This document shows positions 1-6,432 of a stretch of 7,496 nucleotides of DNA, one piece after another (the first letter of the stretch is position 1; the number at the start of each line of letters is the position of its first letter). The stretch spans positions 1 to 7,496 of the forward strand of contig JAITIS010000057.1 of the NCBI GenBank assembly GCA_031279305.1, written 5' to 3'. The position numbers and the translations under genes were made by a program. The notes beneath the pieces were generated by a model, which worked only from the letters and a program-made list of their open reading frames with translations, made no database searches and was not told the DNA's origin. This DNA is from Candidatus Margulisiibacteriota bacterium (GTDB lineage: Bacteria; Margulisbacteria; Termititenacia; Termititenacales; Termititenacaceae).

Positions 1-1350
1 ATGGAAAGACAGCGCCAGCACAGCACCATCGCGATCTTTTGGCTCATTTACACCGCGCTGCTGGCGGGCATAGTTCACGGCTTTGCCCAAAGCCGGTCCG
101 TGCCCGGCGCTGGTCAACACCAGCGCGCCGTCTTGATCAAATAAAAAATGCCCGTTGGTGTCCACCGGTATACCGTCAGCACAACGGTCTATAAAACAAA
201 TTTCCATATTGTCACTATCAAAAATCTTATCTTCAGCCATAGCATCTACGGATTTTTTTTGAGCCTTTCTCATATCATCATCCTTAACCATAACATAAAG
301 CCGCCCTGGGATATAACTGTCATTTTCCTCGCACTGTCTGATCATATTAAGAATTTTAGCGGTAAGATAATTGACATAAACATCATAATTATGGCCGATT
401 ATACGCAAAGCATAGATCATCGCTTTGGGCAGCTGGCCGTTCTCACGCAGCACTTCGTCCGCCAGTATCCGCAGATCGTTGGTTAAAATTCCTTCATTAG
501 TTATTTCCAGTTCCCGGATATTGCCTCTGGACAGAGAAAACCAATGGGCCGGAAAATCCAGCGCCTCTTTTAAGCCATTTACGCCTTTTTCCAGCACTGG
601 TTTAATGTCTTTGTACTTCTTATTACCCGCCATTTCTTTCAAAAAATTATCATCAATATATGTCTGACTGCAATCTTTAAGATTGTCTTGCAGAGCCTTA
701 AAAATCAGCAAAAACCGGCTGGCATCGCCGCCGGCCAAAACAAATTCGCTTGGCGGCCGTTTCATCTTTTCGGTATACACTAAGGCGGCGTCAGCGTCTA
801 TATCTTTAAGTTTTTCCGGATCGTCTTCCCGTACGGGATAGCCAAGCAAATGTCCGTTGATAAAAGCAGCTTTAGCTTCCGCTTCGGGACGCACCTCCAA
901 GTCAAAGCCTTTGTCCAGCCCCAGCAGCACGGGCAGGCGGCGTTTATTAGTGTCAAAATCCACCACAGAAACAGGCGTCGATTTGCCGTCAAAATCCACG
1001 GTCATATTATTGACCGCCAGTATGTATTTATACATTATGGGCAGCGGTATTTTTTTGGACTCGAAATATTCATTCACTTCCGTCAAGGCGCTCTTAAAGG
1101 CATTGTCGCCGGGAACGTCAAGATATTGTCTCTGTAAACCGCTAGCCACGTGGCTGCCAGCAAAAGCCTCATCTGCTTTTTGTATATTATCCAAATAAAT
1201 ACCATCATCCTGCCGGATAAGATTAATATCAGGATATGTCCGGAATACATCCGCAATAGCCGAACATATGGCTCTATGCATTGTTTCAGCTTTCCAAGGA
1301 ATTCCAAATGGATTGCTTTCTCCAAATCCATATAATTTTCTTAAAAGCAT
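1..1350 (-). CDS. DUF4301-like protein, possible NTP-transferase fold (partial, 3' end outside window)
   Basis: An open frame of 450 codons starts at ATG 1350-1348 and runs in frame through position 1 without a stop, so the C-terminus is missing. The start is supported by AAGGAGG four bases upstream. No signal peptide or membrane segment is visible. Residues 203-213 read FVLAGGDASRF, like the glycine-rich nucleotide loop of sugar-nucleotidyltransferases and the FVPASGAASR motif I recall from DUF4301. Further collinear resemblance to DUF4301: GQLPK at 305-309, and around 392-421 DGIPVD, a DGAL segment and the turn SAGHGPAL, matching the DGSLLFRPGGHGAL region. The N-terminal ~195 residues are not recognised. 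It is the last visible gene of the miaA-dapF-dapL direction, and its codons (many ATA, TTA, AAT) are more AT-rich than those of dapF and dapL, so it may have a different history. The reading frame is certain; the family is inferred from motifs, and the substrate is unknown. Confidence 0.7.
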   Translation of the reverse strand, partial: MLLRKLYGFGESNPFGIPWKAETMHRAICSAIADVFRTYPDINLIRQDDGIYLDNIQKADEAFAGSHVASGLQRQYLDVPGDNAFKSALTEVNEYFESKKIPLPIMYKYILAVNNMTVDFDGKSTPVSVVDFDTNKRRLPVLLGLDKGFDLEVRPEAEAKAAFINGHLLGYPVREDDPEKLKDIDADAALVYTEKMKRPPSEFVLAGGDASRFLLIFKALQDNLKDCSQTYIDDNFLKEMAGNKKYKDIKPVLEKGVNGLKEALDFPAHWFSLSRGNIRELEITNEGILTNDLRILADEVLRENGQLPKAMIYALRIIGHNYDVYVNYLTAKILNMIRQCEENDSYIPGRLYVMVKDDDMRKAQKKSVDAMAEDKIFDSDNMEICFIDRCADGIPVDTNGHFLFDQDGALVLTSAGHGPALGKAVNYARQQRGVNEPKDRDGAVLALSFH

Positions 1351-1354
1351 AATG

Positions 1355-1361
1355 CCTCCTT
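1355..1361 (-). promoter_or_regulatory. Shine-Dalgarno site of the DUF4301-like gene
   Basis: AAGGAGG on the minus strand, four bases before ATG 1350-1348. It is the strongest ribosome binding site in the window and fixes the start of the long partial gene. Its first bases form part of the TAA stop of the small ORF at 1360-1431, so termination of one could feed initiation of the other. Confidence 0.8.
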
Positions 1362-1431
1362 AAAAATTCTCTCCTGCTAATAAATCGCAACTTGCCGCAA
1401 ACTGTTGCAGCATTTCAGATAAATTCTGCAT
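1360..1431 (-). CDS. possible 23-residue small protein or leader peptide
   Basis: The gap between dapL and the DUF4301-like gene is almost filled by a short frame: ATG at 1431-1429, 23 sense codons, TAA at 1362-1360. The peptide begins MQNLSEMLQQFAASCDLL and ends with ENF. It looks able to form an amphipathic helix and contains one cysteine. Its ATG lies nine bases after the dapL stop, and its stop lies inside the Shine-Dalgarno site of the next gene, the geometry expected of a translationally coupled leader. Against it, there is no clear ribosome binding site of its own (only a GAG about nine bases before the ATG), and a 23-codon frame can occur by chance. I do not recognise the sequence and it has no attenuator-like run of one amino acid. 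Confidence 0.3.
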   Translation of the reverse strand: MQNLSEMLQQFAASCDLLAGENF

Positions 1432-1440
1432 AAATTTTTC

Positions 1441-2628
1441 TCAAAACTTCAGTCTTTTCAGCCTTTGCGCCGCTGCGTCAATATCCCCGTGCCGACCAAA
1501 CGCGCTGAAGCGGATAAAGCTTTCGCCGGCAGGGCCGAAACCGGCGCCCGGCGTGGTCACGACATAGGCTTCGTTCAAGATTTTTTCAAACACATCCCAG
1601 GATTTTTGTCCCGGAAAATGCGCCCAGATATAGGGAGAATTCACGCCGCCATAGGCCTGAATGCCTGTCTGGCGCAGCCCCTCAAGAATAAGCTTAGCGT
1701 TGTCCTGGTAATAAGCCACGAGATTTTGGGTTTCCCGGCGGCCGGCGGGGGTCAGGGCGGCCAGACCGCCGCGCTGGGCAATATTGGACGCGCCGTTAAA
1801 CAAGGTATTGATAATCCGCAGCCAGTCCGGCAGCGCTGGTCGGCCGTCTTCAAATTTTAATTTTTGCGGCACGACGCACCAGCCCAGACGCACGCCGGTA
1901 AAGCCGATCGATTTAGAGAAAGAATTGACCTCGACAGCAACCTCGTCCGCGCCGGGTATTTCATAAATACTCCGCGGCAGATTTTGCTCCACGATAAATT
2001 CGCTGTACGCCGCGTCAAAAATGATGATGGATTTATTTTGCCGGGCAAAAGCGACCAGCTCGGCCAGCTGGGTTTTAGTCGCCGCCGCGCCGGTCGGATT
2101 ATTCGGCGAACAAAAATAAATTAGGTCGGCGCGTTTCAACCCGCCTAGGTCCGGGAAAAAATCATTTTCCGGCCGACAGGGCATATATTGCAGGCCGCCG
2201 CCCGCGCCAGCGATGAGCGAGCCGTCCACATAAACCGGATAGGCCGGGTCTTGTATGCAAACCGTTGCCCGTCCGCCAAACAAAATCTGCAGACGGCCGA
2301 TATCGCATTTCGCGCCGTCCGAAATGGTGATTTCCCGCGGCGTTATCCGGCCTTTATATAAAACCGCGGCGATCTGCTCGCGCAGGGCAGATAGACCGGC
2401 GCTGTCGTCGGCATAGCCGGAATATCCGTCCGCCGTGCCCAGTTCCCGCGCAGCCAGCTCCAGAGCCTGCGCTACCGCGGGCGTCAGCGGTTCGGTGGTA
2501 TTGCCGATACCGAGACTGATAATTTTCGCATCTGGATTTTTCTCCAGCAGCGCCCGGCGTCGTCTGGCGATCTCCGGGAATAAATAACCTTCTGACAAAC
2601 CGGCAAAATGGGGATTGCGCTTGACCAT
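1441..2628 (-). CDS. dapL: LL-diaminopimelate aminotransferase
   Basis: A 395-residue cytosolic, PLP-dependent fold-type I aminotransferase. It converts tetrahydrodipicolinate plus glutamate directly to LL-2,6-diaminopimelate, bypassing the succinyl/acetyl steps of lysine synthesis. The N-terminus (NPHFAGLSEGYLFPEIARR) and SLGIGNTTEPLTP at 38-50 are typical of DapL. The PLP site shows SPNNPTG at 174-180, DAAYSEF at 205-211, and the Schiff-base lysine K239 in SFSKSIGFTGVRLGW. PRSIYEIPGA at 218-227 is another family signature. Length fits the roughly 400-residue family. The ATG overlaps the dapF stop as TAATG, so the two genes are probably translationally coupled, and the product of DapL is the substrate of DapF. 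A generic class I aminotransferase is the only alternative and is unlikely given these motifs and the neighbour. Confidence 0.95.
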   Translation of the reverse strand: MVKRNPHFAGLSEGYLFPEIARRRRALLEKNPDAKIISLGIGNTTEPLTPAVAQALELAARELGTADGYSGYADDSAGLSALREQIAAVLYKGRITPREITISDGAKCDIGRLQILFGGRATVCIQDPAYPVYVDGSLIAGAGGGLQYMPCRPENDFFPDLGGLKRADLIYFCSPNNPTGAAATKTQLAELVAFARQNKSIIIFDAAYSEFIVEQNLPRSIYEIPGADEVAVEVNSFSKSIGFTGVRLGWCVVPQKLKFEDGRPALPDWLRIINTLFNGASNIAQRGGLAALTPAGRRETQNLVAYYQDNAKLILEGLRQTGIQAYGGVNSPYIWAHFPGQKSWDVFEKILNEAYVVTTPGAGFGPAGESFIRFSAFGRHGDIDAAAQRLKRLKF

Positions 2629-3455
2629 TACAGCAAGATTTCTCCTTTGAAGACCTGAAAAGCCGGGCCGGCCAGCGAGATATGATTATCGTCTTCGTCC
2701 CAGTCAATAGTTAAGTCGCCGCCGGCCAGATGCACGGTCGCTTCCCGTCCGGCGCGCCCGGTCAAAACTCCCGCCGCGACCGAGGCGCAGGCGCCGGTGC
2801 CGCAGGCCAGAGTCTCTCCGGCGCCGCGTTCCCAGACGCGCATTCTGAGTTTGTCTTTACTTAAAACCTGCACAAACTCGATATTGGCTTTTTCAGGGAA
2901 CAGCGCGTGTTTCTCCAGTTCCGCCCCGTAAAGATCCACGGTGACGGCGGACACGTCCTCGACAAAAATTACGCCGTGCGGATTGCCCATAGACACGGCG
3001 GTGATCTCAAAAGTGCGATCCAATACCCGCACCGGATTATTTAGCATCCGTCCGCCGGTAAAATTTACGGGAATTTTGGCCGGCTCCAGAACCGGCTCGC
3101 CCATATCTACCTCGATGATGTTGTTCTGCGGGTCCAGCACCGGCAGCATTATGCCGGCCAGCGTCTCGACGGAGATGACGCTTTTTTTCTCGTAATTTTC
3201 ATACACATAGCGCGCGAAACAGCGGATGCCGTTGCCGCACATCTGCGGTTCCGAGCCATCAGCGTTGATGACCTGCATATAAAAATCGGCCTTGTCGGAT
3301 TTTTTCACAATCAAGAGGCCGTCCGCGCCGATGCCGAAATGCCGGTCGCAGAGTTTCGGCGCCAGTTTGGCCAAATCAACCGCGCTTAAATCATCTTTCA
3401 GGGCATCAAATAAAATAAAATCATTGCCCAGTCCTTCCAGTTTGACAAAATTCAC
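2628..3455 (-). CDS. dapF: diaminopimelate epimerase
   Basis: A 275-residue cofactor-independent racemase that interconverts LL- and meso-diaminopimelate, giving the peptidoglycan cross-linking residue and the direct precursor of lysine. Both catalytic cysteines are present: C73 in the MCGNGIRCFARY block and C218 in GETLACGTGAC. Other family signatures are the N-terminal KLEGLGNDF, CDRHFGIGADG at 36-46, NADGSEPQMCGNG at 64-76, and MGNPHGV at 156-162. The start is a GTG codon (3455-3453), supported by GGGAGGGG five bases upstream; it puts the conserved N-terminus at residue 1. The gene follows miaA by 34 nt and overlaps dapL by one base. Length is normal and no key residue is missing. Confidence 0.97.
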   Translation of the reverse strand: MNFVKLEGLGNDFILFDALKDDLSAVDLAKLAPKLCDRHFGIGADGLLIVKKSDKADFYMQVINADGSEPQMCGNGIRCFARYVYENYEKKSVISVETLAGIMLPVLDPQNNIIEVDMGEPVLEPAKIPVNFTGGRMLNNPVRVLDRTFEITAVSMGNPHGVIFVEDVSAVTVDLYGAELEKHALFPEKANIEFVQVLSKDKLRMRVWERGAGETLACGTGACASVAAGVLTGRAGREATVHLAGGDLTIDWDEDDNHISLAGPAFQVFKGEILL

Positions 3456-3460
3456 CGCCG

Positions 3461-3468
3461 CCCCTCCC
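3461..3468 (-). promoter_or_regulatory. Shine-Dalgarno site of dapF
   Basis: GGGAGGGG on the minus strand, five bases upstream of the GTG start at 3455-3453. It supports the non-ATG start, since no ATG lies near the conserved N-terminus. Confidence 0.8.
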
Positions 3469-3489
3469 GATAAATCACTATTTTATATT

Positions 3490-4356
3490 TCAACTTGCTT
3501 CCTGCCAGCGCGCATTTTTGAACGCGCGAAACCAAGTGTACTGTCTCTTGGCCAGATTGCGCGTATTCTGCTTGATGTCCGCCAGCATTTTTGCCCGGTC
3601 AATGGCGCCCCGCAAATACAGGATAGTTTCTTTGTAACCGATCGCCTGCATAGATGATAGCGCAGGGTCAATCCTCCGCGCAAGCAGACCCCGCACCTCG
3701 TCTAACAGTCCCCGCTCAAACATCCTGTCCACCCGCGCGTCCAGACGGGCATAAAGTTTGGAGCGCGGCAGAGTCAGGCCGATAAATTCATAATCCCCGC
3801 CCAATATTGAAGGGCGTCTGGACTGCTGAGCTGAAATTTTTTTGCCGGTTAATTTATAAACTTCCAGCGCGCGCGTCACACGAAAAACATCGTTGGCGTG
3901 AATTTTACCCGCGGCCTCTGGATCAATTTTTTTTAACTCGCCCCATAGCCATTCCCGGCCTTTCTCCGCGGCTTGCGCGCGCAGCCGCTGGCGCAGAGTC
4001 TCATCGCCGGCGGTTATAGGCAGCGCCAATCCTGCGATCAGCGCGCTGTAATAAAATCCCGTGCCGCCGCAAAAGATAATATTCCTGCCCGCCAGCTCGC
4101 CGCGCAAAAGGTTTTCCACATACCGCACATAGTCCGCCACGGAATAAGCGCGGTTCGGCGCGACCAAATCAATGGCATAATGCGGCACATCTTGCCTTTC
4201 CGCCAAAGTCAATTTAGCCGTGCCGATATCCATGCCCCGGTATATCTGAAAAGCGTCCACCGAGACAATCGCGGCGTTTTGTTTTTGCGCCAGTTTGACC
4301 GCATAGGCTGATTTGCCGGCGCCGGTGGGACCGGCGATAAGCGTAATTTTACGCAT
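3490..4356 (-). CDS. miaA: tRNA dimethylallyltransferase
   Basis: A 288-residue prenyltransferase that transfers the dimethylallyl group of DMAPP to N6 of adenosine 37 in tRNAs reading UNN codons, the first step toward ms2i6A. The P-loop GPTGAGKS lies at residues 9-16, eight residues after the ATG as expected. The active-site segment VDAFQIYRGMDIGTAK (33-48) carries the conserved aspartate D34. GGTGFYYSALI (97-107), the later QAIGYKE and the tRNA-contact motif KRQYTWFR near the C-terminus are all present. The length is slightly short of the common 300-320 residues but no motif is lost. No Shine-Dalgarno site precedes the ATG; a -10-like box ends five bases before it, so initiation may be leaderless. 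It is the first gene of the miaA-dapF-dapL unit and diverges from thrC; it has no metabolic link to the dap genes. Confidence 0.97.
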   Translation of the reverse strand: MRKITLIAGPTGAGKSAYAVKLAQKQNAAIVSVDAFQIYRGMDIGTAKLTLAERQDVPHYAIDLVAPNRAYSVADYVRYVENLLRGELAGRNIIFCGGTGFYYSALIAGLALPITAGDETLRQRLRAQAAEKGREWLWGELKKIDPEAAGKIHANDVFRVTRALEVYKLTGKKISAQQSRRPSILGGDYEFIGLTLPRSKLYARLDARVDRMFERGLLDEVRGLLARRIDPALSSMQAIGYKETILYLRGAIDRAKMLADIKQNTRNLAKRQYTWFRAFKNARWQEAS

Positions 4357-4362
4357 AACTTA

Positions 4363-4370
4363 TTTTAACA
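4363..4370 (-). promoter_or_regulatory. candidate -10 promoter element for miaA operon
   Basis: On the minus strand the sequence TGTTAAAATA (4370-4361) gives an extended -10 form, TG-n-TAAAAT, ending five bases before the miaA ATG at 4356. This spacing puts the transcript start at or next to the ATG, fitting the absence of a Shine-Dalgarno site. A second option is TATTAT at 4389-4384 on the same strand, which would leave a leader of roughly 20 bases. No convincing -35 is seen for either. Confidence 0.4.
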
Positions 4371-4379
4371 GTTTTTTAT

Positions 4380-4388
4380 TGTTATAAT
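4380..4388 (+). promoter_or_regulatory. extended -10 promoter of thrC
   Basis: TGTTATAAT matches the extended -10 consensus TG-n-TATAAT exactly. Seventeen bases upstream the -35 position reads TTATTT, a weak match, which extended -10 promoters tolerate. The predicted start near 4395 would give a leader of about 23 bases containing the AGGGGG ribosome binding site. The TATAAT core is close to symmetric, so the opposite strand also has TATTAT and could serve miaA. Confidence 0.65.
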
Positions 4389-4405
4389 ACCCGCGGTTTA
4401 GAACT

Positions 4406-4411
4406 AGGGGG
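4406..4411 (+). promoter_or_regulatory. Shine-Dalgarno site of thrC
   Basis: AGGGGG six bases before the ATG at 4418. It supports this start, which also gives the conserved threonine synthase N-terminus. Confidence 0.7.
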
Positions 4412-4417
4412 CGCCTT

Positions 4418-5479
4418 ATGTGGACAGGATTGATGAATAAATACCGGCGGTATCTGCCCGTCACAGACCGCACGCCGAATATCACGCTTAGTGAAGGCAG
4501 CACGCCGCTCATCCGGCTGCATAATTTCAGCGAACAAGAGCTGGGCGGACTGAAACTGAATGTCTATGTAAAATTTGAAGGGCTCAATCCCACCGGCTCG
4601 TTCAAAGACCGCGGAATGTTTTTAGCCATCAGCAAAGCCGCCGAGGCGGGAGCCAAAGCCGTGATCTGCGCTTCGACCGGCAACACTTCCGCTTCCGCGG
4701 CGGCTTACGCGGCCAGAGCCGGCCTGCAATGTTTTGTGCTGATCCCCGACGGCCATATCGCGCTGGGCAAGCTGGCGCAGGCGATGGTGCAGGGCGCCAA
4801 AGTCATCGCTATCGCCGGCAATTTTGACGACGCGCTTGCCGCGGTCAGAACTATCAGCGAGAAACATCCGTTTACTATGGTCAACTCGCTCAACCCCCAC
4901 CGCATCGAAGGCCAGAAAACCGGAGCGTTTGAGATCTGCGAGCAGCTGGGACAGGCGCCGGATTATCATTTTATGCCCGTGGGCAACGCCGGCAACATCA
5001 CCGCTTATTGGCGGGGCTATCAGGAATGGCAGGCCGCCGGGCAGATCAAAACTCTGCCGAAGCTGATGGGGTTTCAGGCGGCGGGCGCCGCGCCTATCGT
5101 GGACGGACATCCTGTTAAAGATCCGCAGACTATCGCCACCGCCATCAAAATCGGCAATCCCGCCAGCTGGCGGCAGGCCGAGGCCGCGCGCGACGAGTCC
5201 GGCGGCGTCATCGAAAAAGTCACCGATGAGGAGATCACGCAGGCGCAGTTAAAACTGGCCGCGCGCGAGGGCATTTTTTGCGAGCCGGCTTCCGCCGCGT
5301 CCGTCGCCGGGCTGCTCAAAAAAGCCGGAGAGGGATTTTTCCGGGGCGGCGAGACGGCGGTCTGCGTGCTGACCGGCCACGGCCTCAAAGACCCGGACCG
5401 CGCCATCGCCATAGCGCCGCCGCTCAGCAGAGTCAGAGCGGACAGCGCGGAGATACTGAAAATCATCCAAGCGGGATAA
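4418..5479 (+). CDS. thrC: threonine synthase
   Basis: A 353-residue PLP enzyme of the tryptophan-synthase-beta fold that converts O-phospho-L-homoserine to L-threonine and phosphate, the last step of threonine synthesis. It belongs to the short Bacillus-type class of about 350 residues. The N-terminus MWTGLMNKYRRYLPVTDRTP is typical of that class. The substrate loop SEGSTPLIRL (25-34) has serine where asparagine is usual. The PLP lysine is K63 in NPTGSFKDRGM. ASTGNTSASAAAYAARAG (85-102) and the PLP phosphate loop PVGNAGNITAYWRG (187-200) are intact, as are AIKIGNPASW and the C-terminal VLTGHGLKDP. It stands alone on the plus strand, diverging from miaA with its own promoter. Its last 17 bases overlap the end of the convergent GNAT-like gene, and no terminator hairpin is visible after its stop. 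Confidence 0.97.
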   Translation: MWTGLMNKYRRYLPVTDRTPNITLSEGSTPLIRLHNFSEQELGGLKLNVYVKFEGLNPTGSFKDRGMFLAISKAAEAGAKAVICASTGNTSASAAAYAARAGLQCFVLIPDGHIALGKLAQAMVQGAKVIAIAGNFDDALAAVRTISEKHPFTMVNSLNPHRIEGQKTGAFEICEQLGQAPDYHFMPVGNAGNITAYWRGYQEWQAAGQIKTLPKLMGFQAAGAAPIVDGHPVKDPQTIATAIKIGNPASWRQAEAARDESGGVIEKVTDEEITQAQLKLAAREGIFCEPASAASVAGLLKKAGEGFFRGGETAVCVLTGHGLKDPDRAIAIAPPLSRVRADSAEILKIIQAG

Positions 5480-6194
5480 AAAGATCAAAATGCCAGCTCT
5501 TAAAATAAAATTGGGCCTTGGGCAGAGGTATTTTGACCGTGCCGTCATTGATAAAATACAGGCACATCCGCGAGTCTTGAAATTCTAAAGTAAGCCCCGG
5601 CTCGCTCGACCACCAAAAATCCCGGCGTTTCAAAAAATCCACGCGCCGCCAGTTGACCTCCGGCAGCCGCGGCGAGGCAAAACCAGTCGGATAAATCACA
5701 TAAATATCTTTCACTATCCGCAGTAAGTCTTGGGCTACCCAAGGAAACCGCCGTTCAGGCCCGCCCGTAAAACGGTTGCTGTTGTACCAGTCATAACTAA
5801 ATTGATAGCGCATATCCTTGCTGATCTTTTCGTAAACCATATTCATCAATCCGTAATTGGGCGTGCGCTGAATGATCAGCTGTCTGCATTTTAATTTCAC
5901 GGCTTCCCGGCACAGCGAATGGAGCAGGGCCGCGCCGATGCCGGCGTGCGAAAAATCTGTGCGCAGAGAATCCTGACCGCGGTCGATCAGAAAAAACCAC
6001 GGCAAAATCAGGGACTCAGCGGCCAGCTCCAAGCACAGCCGCCCGTTGCCCAGCTGTCTCTCCCCGCCGTCATAAAGACGGTATTCTCTGGCAGTCCGGT
6101 CAGAGCCAATCTCACGCCGCAAAAACAAATGGGTGTTTTTATAAGGAACTGGAATTATCACCGGCAGACTTTCTGCTATAAGTTTGGCGCGCAT
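5463..6194 (-). CDS. GNAT-like protein of unknown family (paralog A)
   Basis: A 243-residue protein of no recognised named family. The first ~130 residues look like a GNAT acyltransferase fold: a predicted strand near 61-71, then HAGIGAALLHSL (83-94) corresponding to the acetyl-CoA loop of motif A, then CRQLIIQRTPNYGLMNMVYEK (from 103) corresponding to motif B with its N...Y pattern. The usual Q/R at the start of the Q/RxxGxG loop is missing, so CoA binding is unproven. The rest is rich in aromatic residues and unassigned, ending in FDLFIPLG. It is clearly homologous to the gene at 6740-7441: the block 84-123 aligns without gaps at 16 identities in 40, and both ends match (KLIA near the N-terminus, D..xPLG at the C-terminus). 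No signal peptide. No Shine-Dalgarno precedes the ATG. It terminates within the last codons of convergent thrC. Confidence 0.85.
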   Translation of the reverse strand: MRAKLIAESLPVIIPVPYKNTHLFLRREIGSDRTAREYRLYDGGERQLGNGRLCLELAAESLILPWFFLIDRGQDSLRTDFSHAGIGAALLHSLCREAVKLKCRQLIIQRTPNYGLMNMVYEKISKDMRYQFSYDWYNSNRFTGGPERRFPWVAQDLLRIVKDIYVIYPTGFASPRLPEVNWRRVDFLKRRDFWWSSEPGLTLEFQDSRMCLYFINDGTVKIPLPKAQFYFKSWHFDLFIPLG

Positions 6195-6204
6195 ATTTCA
6201 TTTT

Positions 6205-6210
6205 ATCGTA
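6205..6210 (-). promoter_or_regulatory. possible -10 box before paralog A
   Basis: TACGAT on the minus strand, within TTACGATAA, ten bases before the ATG at 6194. TACGAT is a known functional variant of TATAAT. The same TTACGATAA stands before paralog B. No -35 match is visible, so this rests on position and on recurrence at the second paralog. Confidence 0.3.
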
Positions 6211-6233
6211 ACCGCCGCAAAATCGTCCCGGCG

Positions 6234-6283
6234 AAAAAAAGACCGGCGCTTCGGGGGAGGGAAAAACGCCGGTCTAGTTTTTT
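6234..6283 (-). terminator. intrinsic terminator after ogt (possibly bidirectional)
   Basis: A perfect 9-bp GC-rich stem (AGACCGGCG at 6240-6248 with CGCCGGTCT at 6267-6275) encloses an 18-nt loop. On the minus strand seven T residues follow at once (6240-6234), a classic Rho-independent terminator for the paralog B-ogt transcript. On the plus strand AGTTTTTT follows (6276-6283), so it may also stop plus-strand transcription. The loop is CTTCGGGGGAGGGAAAAA on the plus strand, hence C-rich on the minus-strand RNA. Confidence 0.85.
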
Positions 6284-6287
6284 AGCC

Positions 6288-6329
6288 GTAAGCGGCGTCT
6301 CCGGGGGGAAGGAATTGATCGCTGCTTAC
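6288..6329. other. second hairpin with G-rich/C-rich loop, unknown role
   Basis: GTAAGCGGCG (6288-6297) pairs with CGCTGCTTAC (6320-6329), ten pairs around a 22-nt loop. One pair is G-U in plus-strand RNA but A-C in minus-strand RNA, so folding slightly favours a plus transcript. The loop holds CCGGGGGGAAGGAA, similar to the CGGGGGAGGGAA loop of the terminator 40 bases away. There is no T-tract on either side, so this is not itself a terminator. It could be part of a structured 3' UTR of ogt or of a small RNA. Confidence 0.5.
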
Positions 6330-6394
6330 ATCAGGATATCGCCGGCAGTTTTAGAAAATTTCAGGAAAATAAATCGAAAGTTTCTGGTTTATTT

Positions 6395-6432
6395 ATTGCA
6401 TTTTTGTAATAAATATACTACAAAAATGTAAT
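6395..6432. repeat. AT-rich inverted repeat, 14-nt arms
   Basis: ATTGCATTTTTGTA (6395-6408) and TACAAAAATGTAAT (6419-6432) are inverted copies with one mismatch (G-U in plus-strand RNA) and a 10-nt spacer. The core CATTTTTGTA/TACAAAAATG is perfect. It starts at the ogt stop codon. As RNA it would be a weak stem because it is nearly all A-T; as DNA the dyad has the shape of a repressor-type operator or a weak terminator hairpin. No gene starts nearby to explain an operator. Confidence 0.6.

Noticed and set aside
1144..1155. Perfect 12-bp palindrome AGCCACGTGGCT.
   Set aside because: It lies inside the coding frame of the DUF4301-like gene with no flanking signal; a single palindrome of this length is compatible with chance.
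148..1335. Plus-strand ORFs and shorter minus-strand ORFs within 1-1350.
   Set aside because: They lie in other frames of the continuous 450-codon minus-strand gene, lack ribosome binding sites and have compositionally implausible products.
1465..5110. Many 60-170-codon ORFs opposite dapL, dapF, miaA and thrC.
   Set aside because: The recognised enzymes on the other frame explain the sequence; GC-rich third positions create open antisense frames.
5919..6431. 170-codon plus-strand ORF across the start of paralog A and the intergenic region.
   Set aside because: It runs through the terminator hairpin and the AT-rich dyad, has no ribosome binding site, and its product has no recognisable pattern.
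6234..6431. Riboswitch for paralog A or ogt.
   Set aside because: I could not match the hairpins to any riboswitch consensus I know, and the strongest hairpin is explained by termination of the ogt transcript.
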